A DNA stretch of 64,000 bases from an uncultured Pelagibacteraceae bacterium (GCA_902555655.1 CACDSX010000003.1:1-64000), one strand, 5' to 3'. Positions 29,455 to 40,786 are shown, numbered from the stretch's first letter. Program-made: numbers and translations. The notes: generated by a model from the sequence alone, not told the origin.

Positions 29455-29521
29455 AACTACCTCCAAAAAAAAGCTTAGTTAGCACTTTTATAATTTTATG
29501 TCTATTTATTTTATTCATTTT

Positions 29522-30088
29522 TTAAATTTGTTTTTGTTTTTCCTTCAGTTTTTTTTCTCTTTTTATTCTTCTTTCAGCTTTTTCGATAGCTTCGATTAAA
29601 TCTTTCTGAGTAAATAAATTGAGTGCAACAGGGTCTTTTGGTGACAAGTTGTTATAATTCCAATAACTTTTGTTTCTGATAGAAGTAACAGAGTTTTTTG
29701 TTATTCCAACCAATCTTGCAATTTGTGAATCTTTTAAAATATTATGTTGTTTTATAAGCCAAAGCGCAGAGTCAGGTTTATCTTGACGTTTTGAAAGAGG
29801 GATATATTTTTTTATTTTTTTTTCTGTATTTGAAATTTCAATATCAGAACCTTTTATCTCCAAAGGCCTATTTTTATCTTTTGAAGATAAGTCAATTTCT
29901 TCTCTAGAAAGCTGACCAGATATAATTGGGTTGTATGCTTTTATACCTTTTGCCACTTCTCCATCTGCAATACCTTGAATTTCGACTTCATGAAGCTTAC
30001 AAAAATCTGCAATTTGTTTAAATGTTAAAGTTGTATTTTCAACAAGCCATACAGCAGTTGCCATTGGCATTAAGGGTGCATTAGACAT
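29522..30088 (-). CDS. DUF1013 / TrcR-like cell-cycle transcriptional regulator
   Basis: MSNAPLMPMATAVWLVENTTLTFKQIADFCKLHEVEIQGIADGEVAKGIKAYNPI. Confidence 0.85.
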   Translation of the reverse strand: MSNAPLMPMATAVWLVENTTLTFKQIADFCKLHEVEIQGIADGEVAKGIKAYNPIISGQLSREEIDLSSKDKNRPLEIKGSDIEISNTEKKIKKYIPLSKRQDKPDSALWLIKQHNILKDSQIARLVGITKNSVTSIRNKSYWNYNNLSPKDPVALNLFTQKDLIEAIEKAERRIKREKKLKEKQKQI

Positions 30089-30319
30089 TTAACTTTTTTT
30101 TTCTGATTTGAAATTTTGAAATTTTTTATTAAATTTACTTATTCTTCCTTTATCCATTAATTTTTGTTTACCACCTGTCCAAGCAGAATGAGATTTAGGA
30201 TCGATTTCTAATTTAAGTAGATCACCTTCAGCTCCCCATGTTGACTTTGTTTCAAATTGAGTGCCATCAGTCATTTCAACTTTGATAGTATGATAGTTAG
30301 GATGTATTTTTTTTTTCAT
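30089..30319 (-). CDS. rpmE: 50S ribosomal protein L31
   Basis: [29 protein letters not shown]...[20 protein letters not shown]. Confidence 0.95.
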   Translation of the reverse strand: MKKKIHPNYHTIKVEMTDGTQFETKSTWGAEGDLLKLEIDPKSHSAWTGGKQKLMDKGRISKFNKKFQNFKSEKKS

Positions 30320-30354
30320 TCCGAGACTTATAGCAAAAGATTTTTTTAAAACAA

Positions 30355-31095
30355 TTAAAAGTTAAGTAATTTTTCTTGAAATTTTGTATTTATATTTGGA
30401 TTAGAGGCAATAACATTTATATTTTCAATATTATTAAGGTTTATATCATTGATTATTCCTCCAGCTTCTTTTACTAAAACAATGCCAGCAGCAATATCCC
30501 ATATATTTATCTCTTTTTGAAAATATCCATCATACCTTCCTGCTGCAACGTAAGCTAAATCTAAAGCAGCACAGCCAGTTTTTCTATTTGGAAAATTAGG
30601 CTCAATTTTTAACTTGCCTCCAACTGCAAATAAACAATCTTGAAAGTTGTTCTTATTAGAAACTCTTATTCTTTGGTTATTGAAAAAGGCACCATTATCC
30701 TTTTCAGCAAAAAACATTTCATCTTTTATAGGATCATAAATTAAACCTGAAACAATTTCATTTTTCGATTTCAGAGCAATTGATATTGCAAAATGAGGAA
30801 CGCCATGTAAAAAGTTTATGGTCCCATCTATTGGATCAATAATCCAAGTATTATCATTATCTTTATTATCTTCAACTCCTTTTTCTTCAGATATAAAAGA
30901 ATAATTTGGTCTAGCTTTTTTTAATTCATCCATAATTATTTTTTCTACTTTAATATCGGCATTACTTACAAAATCTGCAGGACCTTTTTTAGAGACTTGT
31001 AATTTTTCAATTTCTCCAAAGTCTCTTATAAGAACTTTTGAAGCTTTATCACTAGCTTTAATCATTATATTTAAGTTTGCAGAAATTGAATTCAT
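30355..31095 (-). CDS. suhB: Inositol monophosphatase family protein
   Basis: [52 protein letters not shown]. Confidence 0.9.
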   Translation of the reverse strand: MNSISANLNIMIKASDKASKVLIRDFGEIEKLQVSKKGPADFVSNADIKVEKIIMDELKKARPNYSFISEEKGVEDNKDNDNTWIIDPIDGTINFLHGVPHFAISIALKSKNEIVSGLIYDPIKDEMFFAEKDNGAFFNNQRIRVSNKNNFQDCLFAVGGKLKIEPNFPNRKTGCAALDLAYVAAGRYDGYFQKEINIWDIAAGIVLVKEAGGIINDINLNNIENINVIASNPNINTKFQEKLLNF

Positions 31096-31098
31096 AAA

Positions 31099-31659
31099 TT
31101 AAATTTTTTTTATATACTCGAGGTTTCGAGTATCAACTATCACTTCATCACCCGCTTCAATAAAAGGAGGTACTTGAATATTTAAGCCGTTACTCAAAAC
31201 CGCTGGTTTGTATGATGATGAAACCGTTTGCCCTTTCAAAGCTGCATCAGTAGTTTCTATACTACATGTTACTTGATTTGGTAAATTAACTAAAATCGGT
31301 GACTCATTATAAAAACTTACTGATACTTCTAAGTTTTCAGTTAGCAATTTCCCTTTTTCACCTATAATTTCTTTTTTTATTTCAATTTGTTCAAATGATT
31401 TAGGATTCATAAAAAAATAGTTATTTTCATCTTTGTACAAAAAATTGTAATTTATTTCCTCTAACGAGGCTTTTTCAACAGTTTCACTTGATCTAAATCT
31501 TTCATTCAATTTCGTATTTTTATTTACACTTTTCATTTCAATTTGAGCAAATGCTCCACCCTTGCCAGGTTTTACATGTTGAGTTTTAAGAACTTGCCAT
31601 AAATCATTTTTATGTTCCAAAAGCATTCCTACTCTAATTTCACTAGCATTAATTTTCAT
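31099..31659 (-). CDS. efp: Elongation factor P
   Basis: KINASEIRVGMLLEHKNDLWQVLKTQHVKPGKGGAFAQIEMK. Confidence 0.97.
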   Translation of the reverse strand: MKINASEIRVGMLLEHKNDLWQVLKTQHVKPGKGGAFAQIEMKSVNKNTKLNERFRSSETVEKASLEEINYNFLYKDENNYFFMNPKSFEQIEIKKEIIGEKGKLLTENLEVSVSFYNESPILVNLPNQVTCSIETTDAALKGQTVSSSYKPAVLSNGLNIQVPPFIEAGDEVIVDTRNLEYIKKI

Positions 31660-32270
31660 TTTAAAATTTTTATTGCATCTATTGGTTTTAATTTTTTATT
31701 ATTCCAAATGTAGCCTGAAATAGCCAAAAAGTTTGCTTTATTCAATAAAAGTTTTTTATAATTGATTGAATTTATACCCCCTATAGCAACAATAGGAGTT
31801 TTTGTTAATTTTGATATCTTTTTTAATAAATTTAAATTTGCTTTGAATTTAGTTTTTTTTGTTTTCGAAGCATAGAATGCCCCAAAAGCCAAATAGTCAG
31901 CTTTATTTTTAATTGCTAATTTTGCAAGTTTAATTGAATTATGGCAAGTAATTCCAATTGTTTTTTTTTTGATAATTTCTCTTGCTTTGATGATATTCAT
32001 ATCTTTTTGACCTAAGTGGCACCCATCTGCATTAAGTTTTTTTGCAAGTAACACATCATCATTTATTAAAAATTTTGTCTGATATTTTTTGCAAATCTTT
32101 TTAATTCTTTTTCCAATTACTAATTTTTTTTTAAAAGATAGTTTTTTAAGTCTTAGTTGAAAGAAACTCACTTTTTTCGATTTTAAGATTTCAATTAAAT
32201 CATTATAAAAAGATATTGTTATTTTATTTGGTGAAATAAGGTAAATAAATTTTTTTTTATTAATTATCAA
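31656..32270 (-). CDS. thiE: Thiamine phosphate synthase
   Basis: FLINDDVLLAKKLNADGCHLGQKDM...GITCHN...YLAFGAFY...PIVAIGGI. Confidence 0.9.
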   Translation of the reverse strand: MIINKKKFIYLISPNKITISFYNDLIEILKSKKVSFFQLRLKKLSFKKKLVIGKRIKKICKKYQTKFLINDDVLLAKKLNADGCHLGQKDMNIIKAREIIKKKTIGITCHNSIKLAKLAIKNKADYLAFGAFYASKTKKTKFKANLNLLKKISKLTKTPIVAIGGINSINYKKLLLNKANFLAISGYIWNNKKLKPIDAIKILK

Positions 32271-33267
32271 TTTCTCTTGACCATTTGCCTTGTGCTGCTA
32301 ACGTGTTCATTTTTGCTCGATGATCAAATATTTTTTGAGTACCCTCAATATCTTTAATATTTTTTGACCAAAATTTAAGGGCACTTTGTTGAAGTGCTCG
32401 TCCATAAGAATAACTCATAATAAAATTCGTATTATTAATTTTATTAATTAAATTTAGATTTTCAGTTGCTTCTATTTCAGATTGCCCACCAGACAAAAAA
32501 GCAATCCCTGGTACTTCTGATGGAACAGAACTTTTTAGACATTTTAAGGTCAATTCTGCAACCTCTTTGCTTGTAATTTTATCTTTAGATTTATTTCCAG
32601 CCAAAATCATATTAGGCTTCAATATTATTCCTTTTAAATCAACTTTGTGCAGGATAAGCTCTTCAAAACATTTTTGTATTACTTCAGAAGTTTTTTGATA
32701 ACAATCATTAGCTGAATGATCTCCATCCATTAATATCTCTGGTTCAACAATGGGAACCATATTGCACTCTTGAACTAATGCTGAATATCTAGCTAGAGCA
32801 TGTGCGTTTGAATGTATTGACAACTTGCTTGGGTAATCTTTTGATATAGTATAAACACCTCTCCATTTTGTAAACTTTGCCCCAAGATTATAGTATTCTT
32901 TTAATCTCTCTCTAAGCCCATCTAGACCTTCAGTAATTTTTTCTTCAGGTGAACCTGCTAAAACTTTTGCACCAGTATCAACTTTTATACCTGGGTGGGA
33001 TCCTAAACTTGAAATTAATTCTGGAATTTTATTTTTCTTTGAAGAAATCTGTTTAATTGTTTCATCGTATAAAATAACACCACCTATACAATTAGTCATG
33101 CTTGAGGAACTAAAAAGAGTTTCTCTAAACAATAACCTGTTTTCTGCTGTTGATGGAACATTGACACTATCTAATCTTTTTGTCATTGTTCCCGTGCTCT
33201 CATCTGCAGCTAAAATACCTTTTCCATTTCCTAAAATTTCAAGAGCTATATTATTTAATTTGGTCAT
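32260..33267 (-). CDS. Class I fructose-bisphosphate aldolase
   Basis: LGNGKGILAADESTGTMTKRL; VPIVEPEILMDGDHS; KGIILKPNMILAG. Confidence 0.95.
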   Translation of the reverse strand: MTKLNNIALEILGNGKGILAADESTGTMTKRLDSVNVPSTAENRLLFRETLFSSSSMTNCIGGVILYDETIKQISSKKNKIPELISSLGSHPGIKVDTGAKVLAGSPEEKITEGLDGLRERLKEYYNLGAKFTKWRGVYTISKDYPSKLSIHSNAHALARYSALVQECNMVPIVEPEILMDGDHSANDCYQKTSEVIQKCFEELILHKVDLKGIILKPNMILAGNKSKDKITSKEVAELTLKCLKSSVPSEVPGIAFLSGGQSEIEATENLNLINKINNTNFIMSYSYGRALQQSALKFWSKNIKDIEGTQKIFDHRAKMNTLAAQGKWSREIDN

Positions 33268-33268
33268 A

Positions 33269-34447
33269 TTAATTTAAAGCTTTTATACCAGGAAGTTCTT
33301 TTCCTTCAAGATATTCTAAAAATGCTCCACCTGCAGTAGAAACAAAATTAAAACTATCAACTGCTTTAATTTGGTTTAAAACTGCAATCGTATCTCCACC
33401 TCCTGCAATAGAATAAATTAATTTAGCTTTATTCATTTTAACAATTTTTTTTGCAATCTCAAAACTTCCGTAAGCAAATTCTGGATTTTCAAAATAACCT
33501 GCAGGGCCATTCCATAAAATTGTTGCACTATTTTCAATAATCTTTTTAATTTTGTCTATAGTTTTTGGTCCAATATCTAGAATTAAATCATCATTTGTAA
33601 TTTCATTAAGTTCTTTTATCTGAGGTTTATCTGATGTACTTTTTCCTACAACAACATCTACAGGATAAATAATTGAGCATGAGTGTGTTTTTATAATTCT
33701 AAAAATTTCAGCAATTATAGACTCGCAATTATTTTCTTTTATAGATTTTCCAATAGGACTACCCATATAATTTAGAATATTGTTAGCCATCCCACCTACA
33801 ATAATTATATTATTAAATTTAGGTATCAAATTTTTAATTATACCTATTTTTGTAGAAATTTTAGATCCCCCAATAATACAAGTGATTGGTTTTTTGATTT
33901 CACTCGTAACTTTTTTTAATGCATTTATTTCTGTTTCTAATTGAATCCCTGCATAAGATGGTAAAAATTTCGTTATCTCACTTACAGAAGCATGGGCTCT
34001 ATGTGAGCACGAAAATGCATCATTAACGAATATGTCAGCAAGTTTTGCTAGATGTTTAGAAAAATTCGTGTCATTTTTTTCCTCTTCATCATAGAATCTA
34101 ATATTTTCCAAAATTACCACACGGTCTGTTGTGTCTTTAAACAACTCCTCTTTTTTAAGATTAAAAATATTTTCTTGAATAAGTCTTACTTTTTGAGTTA
34201 TTTTTTTTTCTAAACTTTCACAGATTGGTTTTAATGAAAGTTCTTTATTTACTTTTCCTTTTGGTCTCCCTACATGTGAAATAATTAAAATTTTAGATTT
34301 TTTTTCAATTAAGAAGTTAATTATTGGTAGTATTTTAACAATTCTTGTTTGGTCTGTAATTATTCCGTTTCTAAGGGGGACATTTAAATCCAATCTTAAC
34401 AAAATTATTTTTTCATTCAGATTTTCATGATCTTTAATATATTTCAT
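33269..34447 (-). CDS. pgk: Phosphoglycerate kinase
   Basis: ILLRLDLNVPLRNGIITDQTRI; LISHVGRPKG; LWNGPAGYFE; IAGGGDTIAV. Confidence 0.97.
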   Translation of the reverse strand: MKYIKDHENLNEKIILLRLDLNVPLRNGIITDQTRIVKILPIINFLIEKKSKILIISHVGRPKGKVNKELSLKPICESLEKKITQKVRLIQENIFNLKKEELFKDTTDRVVILENIRFYDEEEKNDTNFSKHLAKLADIFVNDAFSCSHRAHASVSEITKFLPSYAGIQLETEINALKKVTSEIKKPITCIIGGSKISTKIGIIKNLIPKFNNIIIVGGMANNILNYMGSPIGKSIKENNCESIIAEIFRIIKTHSCSIIYPVDVVVGKSTSDKPQIKELNEITNDDLILDIGPKTIDKIKKIIENSATILWNGPAGYFENPEFAYGSFEIAKKIVKMNKAKLIYSIAGGGDTIAVLNQIKAVDSFNFVSTAGGAFLEYLEGKELPGIKALN

Positions 34448-35454
34448 TAAGAAATTTTATGAAGATATTCAGCTATGTCACACATCCTATTGGAAAAGCC
34501 CCATTCGTTATCATACCACGCAGAAATTTTACCCATATTTTTTCCAACTACATTAGTTAAAGTTGTATCAACTATTGATGAAGCAGGATTATGATTAAAA
34601 TCGATAGATACCAGTTTTTCTTGAGTTACCTCAAGAACATTTATTTTTTGTTTTTTACTAAAATTTTGAAATGCTAAATTAATACTTTCAATACTCAAAT
34701 CTTTTTTTGTACAAAAAACCAGTTCAACCAAAGAAACATTTGGAGTTGGAACTCTCATAGCAACACCTTCTAATTTCCCCTTTAGAGATGGTATGATTTC
34801 ACCAATAGCTTTTGATGCTCCTGTTGAAGTTGGAACTATAGATTGGCTAGCAGATCTCGCCCTTCTTGGATCTTTATGAGAATTGTCTAAAATTCTTTGA
34901 TCGCTTGTAAAAGCATGAATTGTTGTCATAAAGCCTTTTTCAATTTCAAAATTTTCATTTAAAACGTTAGCAATAGGTGCAAGACAATTGGTTGTACAAG
35001 ATGCTGCAGAAATAATTCTGTCATTTTTTTTTAGAACATTTTCATTGACACCAAACACAATTGTTTGGTCAGCATTTTTACATGGTGCCGAAACAATAAC
35101 CTTTTTTGCGCCGTTATTTAAATGCGGTAACAACTTATCTTTAGAGTTAAATTTTCCAGTGCATTCAAAAACATAATCGACATCAAATTTTTTCCAGTTA
35201 ATGTTATTTAAATTTGTTTCTTGACTAAAGGAAATTTTGTTTTTGTTAATGATCAAATGATTTTCATCAAAGTTAACTTCAGCATTAAATTTTCCATGAA
35301 TAGAATCATATTTTAAAAGTGACGAACATGCTTGAGCACTTGTTCTATTGTTAATATGTTTTATCTCCAAATTTTTATTATTATTCTCAATGATAGCACG
35401 AACTATCATTCGTCCTATTCTACCCATCCCATTGATACCAACTTTTATCTTCAT
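34447..35454 (-). CDS. gap: Glyceraldehyde-3-phosphate dehydrogenase
   Basis: [45 protein letters not shown]. Confidence 0.97.
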   Translation of the reverse strand: MKIKVGINGMGRIGRMIVRAIIENNNKNLEIKHINNRTSAQACSSLLKYDSIHGKFNAEVNFDENHLIINKNKISFSQETNLNNINWKKFDVDYVFECTGKFNSKDKLLPHLNNGAKKVIVSAPCKNADQTIVFGVNENVLKKNDRIISAASCTTNCLAPIANVLNENFEIEKGFMTTIHAFTSDQRILDNSHKDPRRARSASQSIVPTSTGASKAIGEIIPSLKGKLEGVAMRVPTPNVSLVELVFCTKKDLSIESINLAFQNFSKKQKINVLEVTQEKLVSIDFNHNPASSIVDTTLTNVVGKNMGKISAWYDNEWGFSNRMCDIAEYLHKIS

Positions 35455-37394
35455 AATTTATCTTTAATCTTTTTAATTATGCTTTCCTCATTCAAATTGA
35501 AGTGGTTATATATTTCTTTATAGGGAGCACTTTTACCAAAATTATCAATTCCAAAATTTAGTCCATACATACCAGTATATTTTTTCCAATAATTTGTCTC
35601 TGATGCTTCTATAGACACCACTAGTTCTGTCTCGGTTAAAATATTGTTTCTATATTCTTTACTTTGTTTATCAAATAATTCCTGACAAGGCATTGAAACA
35701 ACTTTAGAATAAATACCTTCTGTGGCTAATTTATGACTAATTTCACAAGACAAACTGGTTTCAGATCCAGATGAAATAATCGTAACTTTTATATCTTCTC
35801 CTGTTCTCAAAACTTCATATGCTCCAGCTAATGATTCATTTTTTGAAGAATTTTTAACTCTTATAGGGTTTAGACTTTGTCTCGTTAAAGAAAGTACACT
35901 TGGAGAATCTTTACTTTCTAACGCTATTTGCCAGCATTCAAAAGTTTCTATTAAGTCTGCTGGTCTAAATACATTTAAGTTTGGAATTGATCTCAGACTC
36001 GTTAATTGTTCAATCGGTTGATGCGTAGGACCATCTTCTCCTAAACCGATGGAGTCATGAGTAAAAACATAAATTACCCTTTGCTTCATCATAGCAGCTA
36101 GTCTAATTGATGGTTTGCAATAATCACTAAATATTAAAAAAGTCCCACCATAAGGAATTAAATCACTATGTAATGCTATACCGTTCATTATTCCACACAT
36201 AGCATGCTCTCTTACTCCATAATGAATATAGTTTCCTGAAAAATTATCGGGTTTTATTATTTTGTGATTTTTTGTTTTGGTATTATTTGAACCTGCTAAG
36301 TCAGCCGAACCTCCAATAAGATTTGGTAATTTAGAAGCAATATCCAAAAACATTTCAGACGATTTTCTAGTTGCAATTGGTTTTGAATTTTCGAGGTAAT
36401 TAGCTTTTATTTTTTCAATTGAATTATTCAGTGATTTGAATGTTTTACTATTAGTAATAATTTTTTTATATTTATTTTCATGTTTTTTAGCTTTTTTGTA
36501 AGCTTCGTCTCCAATTTCTCTCCACTCTTTGAGTAAATCCTTTGGAATTTGAAAAGCCTCATAACCCCATTTCAGTTTTCTTCTTACTAATTTTATTTCA
36601 TCTTCACCCAAAGGACTTCCATGAGATGATGCTTTTCCACTTTTATTTGGTGACCCATAACCAATTACTGTTTTGCAAGAAATAGCAATAGGTTTTTTTG
36701 ATTTTTGAGCTTTTTTAAGAGCTTTAGATATTTCTTTAAAGTTATGACCATTAATTTTTAAATAATCCCACCCATAACTCTTAAATCTATTTTCATGATT
36801 ATCTGAAACTGCCAAATTTGTAGGACCATCAATGGATATAGAATTATTATCAAATAGTAAAATAAGATTTTTGAGTTTTAAATGACCCGCAAGACTTAAA
36901 GCTTCGTGACTTATTCCTTCCATCAAACATCCATCACCAGCTAACACATAAGTTTTATGATTAATTTTATTTTTTCCAATTTTTTTTTTTAAAATTTCTT
37001 CTGATATTGCAAAGCCGACTGCATTTGATATTCCCTGACCTAAAGGACCAGTGGTAGTTTCTATTCCAGTATTAGGATGATATTCTGGATGTCCAGCACA
37101 AATAGAGTTAAGTTGTCTAAAATTTTTAATGTCATCTAAAGAAACACTTTTATATCCTGTTAAATACAGAAGTGAATAAAGCAACATTGATCCATGACCT
37201 GCAGAAAGAACAAATCTATCTCTGTTTATCCAACTAGGATTTTTCGGATTAAAATTTAAGAAATCTTTAAAAAGAACGGTTGCTACATCAGCCATTCCCA
37301 TAGGCATCCCAGGGTGCCCTGAATTAGCTTTTTGAACCGCATCTATGGACAAAAATCTAATGCAATTAGCTAATTCTTTATATTGTTTGCTCAA
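35451..37394 (-). CDS. tkt: Transketolase
   Basis: [56 protein letters not shown]. Confidence 0.97.
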   Translation of the reverse strand: MSKQYKELANCIRFLSIDAVQKANSGHPGMPMGMADVATVLFKDFLNFNPKNPSWINRDRFVLSAGHGSMLLYSLLYLTGYKSVSLDDIKNFRQLNSICAGHPEYHPNTGIETTTGPLGQGISNAVGFAISEEILKKKIGKNKINHKTYVLAGDGCLMEGISHEALSLAGHLKLKNLILLFDNNSISIDGPTNLAVSDNHENRFKSYGWDYLKINGHNFKEISKALKKAQKSKKPIAISCKTVIGYGSPNKSGKASSHGSPLGEDEIKLVRRKLKWGYEAFQIPKDLLKEWREIGDEAYKKAKKHENKYKKIITNSKTFKSLNNSIEKIKANYLENSKPIATRKSSEMFLDIASKLPNLIGGSADLAGSNNTKTKNHKIIKPDNFSGNYIHYGVREHAMCGIMNGIALHSDLIPYGGTFLIFSDYCKPSIRLAAMMKQRVIYVFTHDSIGLGEDGPTHQPIEQLTSLRSIPNLNVFRPADLIETFECWQIALESKDSPSVLSLTRQSLNPIRVKNSSKNESLAGAYEVLRTGEDIKVTIISSGSETSLSCEISHKLATEGIYSKVVSMPCQELFDKQSKEYRNNILTETELVVSIEASETNYWKKYTGMYGLNFGIDNFGKSAPYKEIYNHFNLNEESIIKKIKDKL

Positions 37395-37449
37395 AAAATT
37401 ATCCTGTCTAGACTAAGAAGATTCTATTTAATAATATAATCATATATAT

Positions 37450-37773
37450 ATGAATTCTGTGATCGAAAAAGAAAAAAGATTGAATTTTGCGTTAACAAAA
37501 TTAAAAAATTTAAATCTTAAAAACCCAGATATAAAAAAAAACATTGAAAATTTAAATATTCAGAAAAATCAATTAGAAATTGAAAAACAAGAATTAGAAG
37601 AAAAATATAAAAGTTTAGTGGATGATTACAATAATTTAAGTAAAAAATTAGATGAATTTCAAAATCAAGAAAAAATTGAGCAAAAAAAACAATTAGAATT
37701 TTCAGAAAAAATTGATGAATTAAATCAAGAAACAGATACTTTACTAGATGAGATAGATAAATGGCAAACGTGA
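37450..37773 (+). CDS. Coiled-coil protein upstream of zapA (DUF4164 / ZauP-like candidate)
   Basis: 107 aa, heptad-rich K/E/Q/L coiled coil; overlaps zapA start; between divergent tkt and zapA. Confidence 0.55.
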   Translation: MNSVIEKEKRLNFALTKLKNLNLKNPDIKKNIENLNIQKNQLEIEKQELEEKYKSLVDDYNNLSKKLDEFQNQEKIEQKKQLEFSEKIDELNQETDTLLDEIDKWQT

Positions 37774-38204
37774 GCATTAAATTTAATGGTAAAGAATTCT
37801 TGTTGTCTTGCGAAGATGGACAAGAGGAACACTTAGAGGAGTTGTTAATTCAAATTAATAAAAAATTTAACCATTTAAAAAATGATTTAGGAAATTTAGG
37901 AGAAAATAAATTACTATTAATTACAGCAGTTAAAGTTATGGATGAATACTATGAAACTAAAAAAAAGGTTGAGCATAAAAAAGATGAATTAAAGAATCTT
38001 TCTAAGAAATTTAGAGAATTAAAGTCTTTGGTTTATGAATATCGAGATAAAAAAGAACAAGAAATTAGTCAGTTAAATGAAGGCCAACATAAACTAAAAG
38101 ACGAAATAGAAAAGAATCAAAAAACTTACGAAAAATTAATTGATGAAGCAGCTGATGAAATTTCAAATTTTGTTGAAAAGGCAAATTTAGAAAATTTATC
38201 TTAA
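37761..38204 (+). CDS. zapA: Cell division protein ZapA
   Basis: MANVSIKFNGKEFLLSCEDGQEEHLEELLIQINKK...LITAVKVMDE. Confidence 0.85.
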   Translation: MANVSIKFNGKEFLLSCEDGQEEHLEELLIQINKKFNHLKNDLGNLGENKLLLITAVKVMDEYYETKKKVEHKKDELKNLSKKFRELKSLVYEYRDKKEQEISQLNEGQHKLKDEIEKNQKTYEKLIDEAADEISNFVEKANLENLS

Positions 38205-38213
38205 AAAATCATT

Positions 38214-38753
38214 GTGATTAAATCCCAAATTAGAAAAAAAATATTACAAATTAGAAAACAAAATAATTCAAGAAATTTAGAAATTAATTTTAAAAACATC
38301 TTAAAAATATTAAAAAAAGAAAAAATAACTGAAAAAATTGTTGGTGGATATTATCCTTATAATTATGAGGCAAATGGAATTAAAATTTTAGAGAAATTAG
38401 AAAAACAAAATTTTCTTATAACATTACCCAAGATAAGAAAAAATTCTCAAATGGACTTTTTTCATTGGTCTACAAATGATCCTCTATCGATAAATCAATA
38501 TGGAATTCCTGAACCAATCTCAAATAAAATAAGATATCCTAATATTTTATTGGTTCCCCTAGTTGCTTTTGATGAACATTTAAATAGAGTTGGATATGGA
38601 GGAGGATTTTACGATAGATATATAAAAAAAAATAAGAAAAATAAAAAGATAATAACTATTGGATTAGCTTATTCTTTTCAAAAAGTTAATAAAATACCAA
38701 TTAATAAGTATGACATTAAATTAGATTTTATAGTTACAGAAAAAAAAAATTAA
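38214..38753 (+). CDS. 5-formyltetrahydrofolate cyclo-ligase
   Basis: LLVPLVAFDEHLNRVGYGGGFYDRYI motif; follows zapA; GTG start. Confidence 0.9.
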   Translation: MIKSQIRKKILQIRKQNNSRNLEINFKNILKILKKEKITEKIVGGYYPYNYEANGIKILEKLEKQNFLITLPKIRKNSQMDFFHWSTNDPLSINQYGIPEPISNKIRYPNILLVPLVAFDEHLNRVGYGGGFYDRYIKKNKKNKKIITIGLAYSFQKVNKIPINKYDIKLDFIVTEKKN

Positions 38754-38754
38754 A

Positions 38755-39558
38755 ATGAAAATATTATTTTTGGGAGATGTTGTTGGAATTTCGGGTTGTT
38801 CAAAGATAATGAACAACCTTCTTAATCAAATAAAACTTAATAAAATCAATTTTGTGATTGTGAATGCTGAAAATGCTGATGAGACAGGAGTAGGGTTGAC
38901 TAAAGAAATTTGCGAAGATTTTTATAGATGTGGAGTTGATGTGATTACCACAGGTAATCATGTTTGGGATCAAAAAGATATAATGAATTTTATTGATAAT
39001 GAAAATCGATTGCTAAGACCGAAAAATTTATTTGAACCAGCACCTGGTAGAGGTTTTGAAATTTATACTACTTCTGACAATACAAAAATTGGTGTACTTA
39101 ATTTAATGGGTAATGTTTTTATGAAAAAATGTGATGATGTTTTTGAGACTTCAAAAAAATTTATGGAAAAATATAAATTAAAAGAAGACTATGATTTTTT
39201 AATAGTTGATTTTCATGGAGAAATCACAAGTGAAAAAAATGCTATAGGACATTATTTTGATGGTAAGGCCACGTTGGTAGTTGGTACTCATACACATGTA
39301 CCAACTAATGACGCGAGAATTTTAAGTAATGGAACAGCTTACCAGACAGATGCTGGTATGTGCGGTGATTATGATTCAGTTATTGGGATGAATAAAAATA
39401 ATTCATTAAATAGATTTATGAAAAAAGACTCTGTAAAACATTTTCCAGCGAAAGGAGAAGCTACTTTAAGCGGTGTAATTGTTGATTGTGATATAAAAAC
39501 TGGATTAGCAAACAAAATAGACAGCTATATTTTTGGAGGTCAGTTAAGCAAAACTTAG
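38755..39558 (+). CDS. YmdB family metallophosphoesterase
   Basis: KILFLGDVVGISGCSKI; VNAENADETGVGLT; TTGNHVWDQKDI; VVGTHTHVPTND. Confidence 0.92.
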   Translation: MKILFLGDVVGISGCSKIMNNLLNQIKLNKINFVIVNAENADETGVGLTKEICEDFYRCGVDVITTGNHVWDQKDIMNFIDNENRLLRPKNLFEPAPGRGFEIYTTSDNTKIGVLNLMGNVFMKKCDDVFETSKKFMEKYKLKEDYDFLIVDFHGEITSEKNAIGHYFDGKATLVVGTHTHVPTNDARILSNGTAYQTDAGMCGDYDSVIGMNKNNSLNRFMKKDSVKHFPAKGEATLSGVIVDCDIKTGLANKIDSYIFGGQLSKT

Positions 39559-39565
39559 CAAACTT

Positions 39566-40288
39566 ATGGCAGGACATTCTCATTGGGCAGGTATAAAACA
39601 TAAAAAAGGTAAAGCTGATAAACAGAGATCAAAAATTTTTTCAAAATTATCTAAAGAAATAACTGTAGCAGCAAAGCTGGGCGATAGAGAGCCAGATATG
39701 AACCCAAGACTAAGATCTGCAATTCAAGCTGCAAGGTCTGCAAATATGCCTAAAGAGAATATTGAAAGAGCAATAGATAAATCCTCTATTAGCACTGAAT
39801 CAAATTTTGAAAATTTGAGATATGAAGGCTTTGGTCCTGATAAAGTTGCGGTCATTGTAGAAGCATTAACAGATAATAAAAATAGAACCGCCTCTAACAT
39901 TAGAACTATCTTTCAAAAAGCAGGTGGTAGTCTTGGCACTCAGGGATCTGCTGCACATAATTTTAATCAATTAGGTATTATTAAAATTGACAAAAAAGAG
40001 ATTTCTGATGAAAATATTTTTGAATTAGCTATTGAAGCTGGTGCCGATGAATGTGTATCAAATAATGATTTTCATGAGATACAGTGTCCAATGAATGATA
40101 TTTATAATGTTAAAAAACAATTAGAAAAAAAAATTAGTAATTTTATATCAACAGATATTGAGTGGCGTCCATTTAATAGTATAAAAATTTCTAAAGAAAA
40201 ACGTGATATCTTAATTAATTTTTTTGAAACTTTAGAGGAAGATGACGATGTACAAAATATTTATTCGAATGTTGAATTTGCAAAGTAA
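39566..40288 (+). CDS. yebC: YebC/PmpR family transcriptional regulator
   Basis: MAGHSHWAGIKHKKGKADKQRSKIFSKLSKEI. Confidence 0.97.
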   Translation: MAGHSHWAGIKHKKGKADKQRSKIFSKLSKEITVAAKLGDREPDMNPRLRSAIQAARSANMPKENIERAIDKSSISTESNFENLRYEGFGPDKVAVIVEALTDNKNRTASNIRTIFQKAGGSLGTQGSAAHNFNQLGIIKIDKKEISDENIFELAIEAGADECVSNNDFHEIQCPMNDIYNVKKQLEKKISNFISTDIEWRPFNSIKISKEKRDILINFFETLEEDDDVQNIYSNVEFAK

Positions 40289-40291
40289 AAT

Positions 40292-40786
40292 ATGTTAATT
40301 ATTGGTATAGACCCTGGCATATCTGGATCAATTTGTTTTTTTGAAAATGGTAAGATTCTTGATGTTATTGAAATGCCAACTATGACAGACGGGAAAAAAA
40401 ATAAAAGACAGGCTAATGGTTCTCAAATTTATAATGAAATAATAAAAAGAATTAATAAAACTGAAGAACAAAATGTTAGGGTAATTATTGAACAAGTGTC
40501 TGCAATGCCTGGTCAAGGAGTTACAAGCATGTTTAACTTTGGACAATCTTTTGGAATTTTAAAAGGCATATGTTCTGCAATGCAATTACCTATGTATTTT
40601 GTTAGGCCAGCTAAATGGAAAAAATATTTTGGTCTAATAAATTCAGAAAAGGATGCTAGTAGGACAAAGGCAATAGAAATGTTTCCATATTTTTCGTCTC
40701 AACTTTCAAAAAAAAAAGACTCAAACAAAGCAGATGCAATATTAATTGCTAGTTTTTATCATGAAACTTATAAATTTGAGGATTAA
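40292..40786 (+). CDS. RuvC-like Holliday junction endonuclease, phage-type
   Basis: IIGIDPGISGSICFFENG; VIIEQVSAMPGQGVTSMFNFGQSFGIL; SNKADAILIA (RNase H fold acidic residues). Confidence 0.8.
   Translation: MLIIGIDPGISGSICFFENGKILDVIEMPTMTDGKKNKRQANGSQIYNEIIKRINKTEEQNVRVIIEQVSAMPGQGVTSMFNFGQSFGILKGICSAMQLPMYFVRPAKWKKYFGLINSEKDASRTKAIEMFPYFSSQLSKKKDSNKADAILIASFYHETYKFED

Noticed and set aside
38204-38214. 6S RNA (ssrS) expected between zapA and the 5-FTHF cyclo-ligase gene
   Set aside because: Only about 9 nt separate the genes, so no 6S RNA can be here; it may lie elsewhere.
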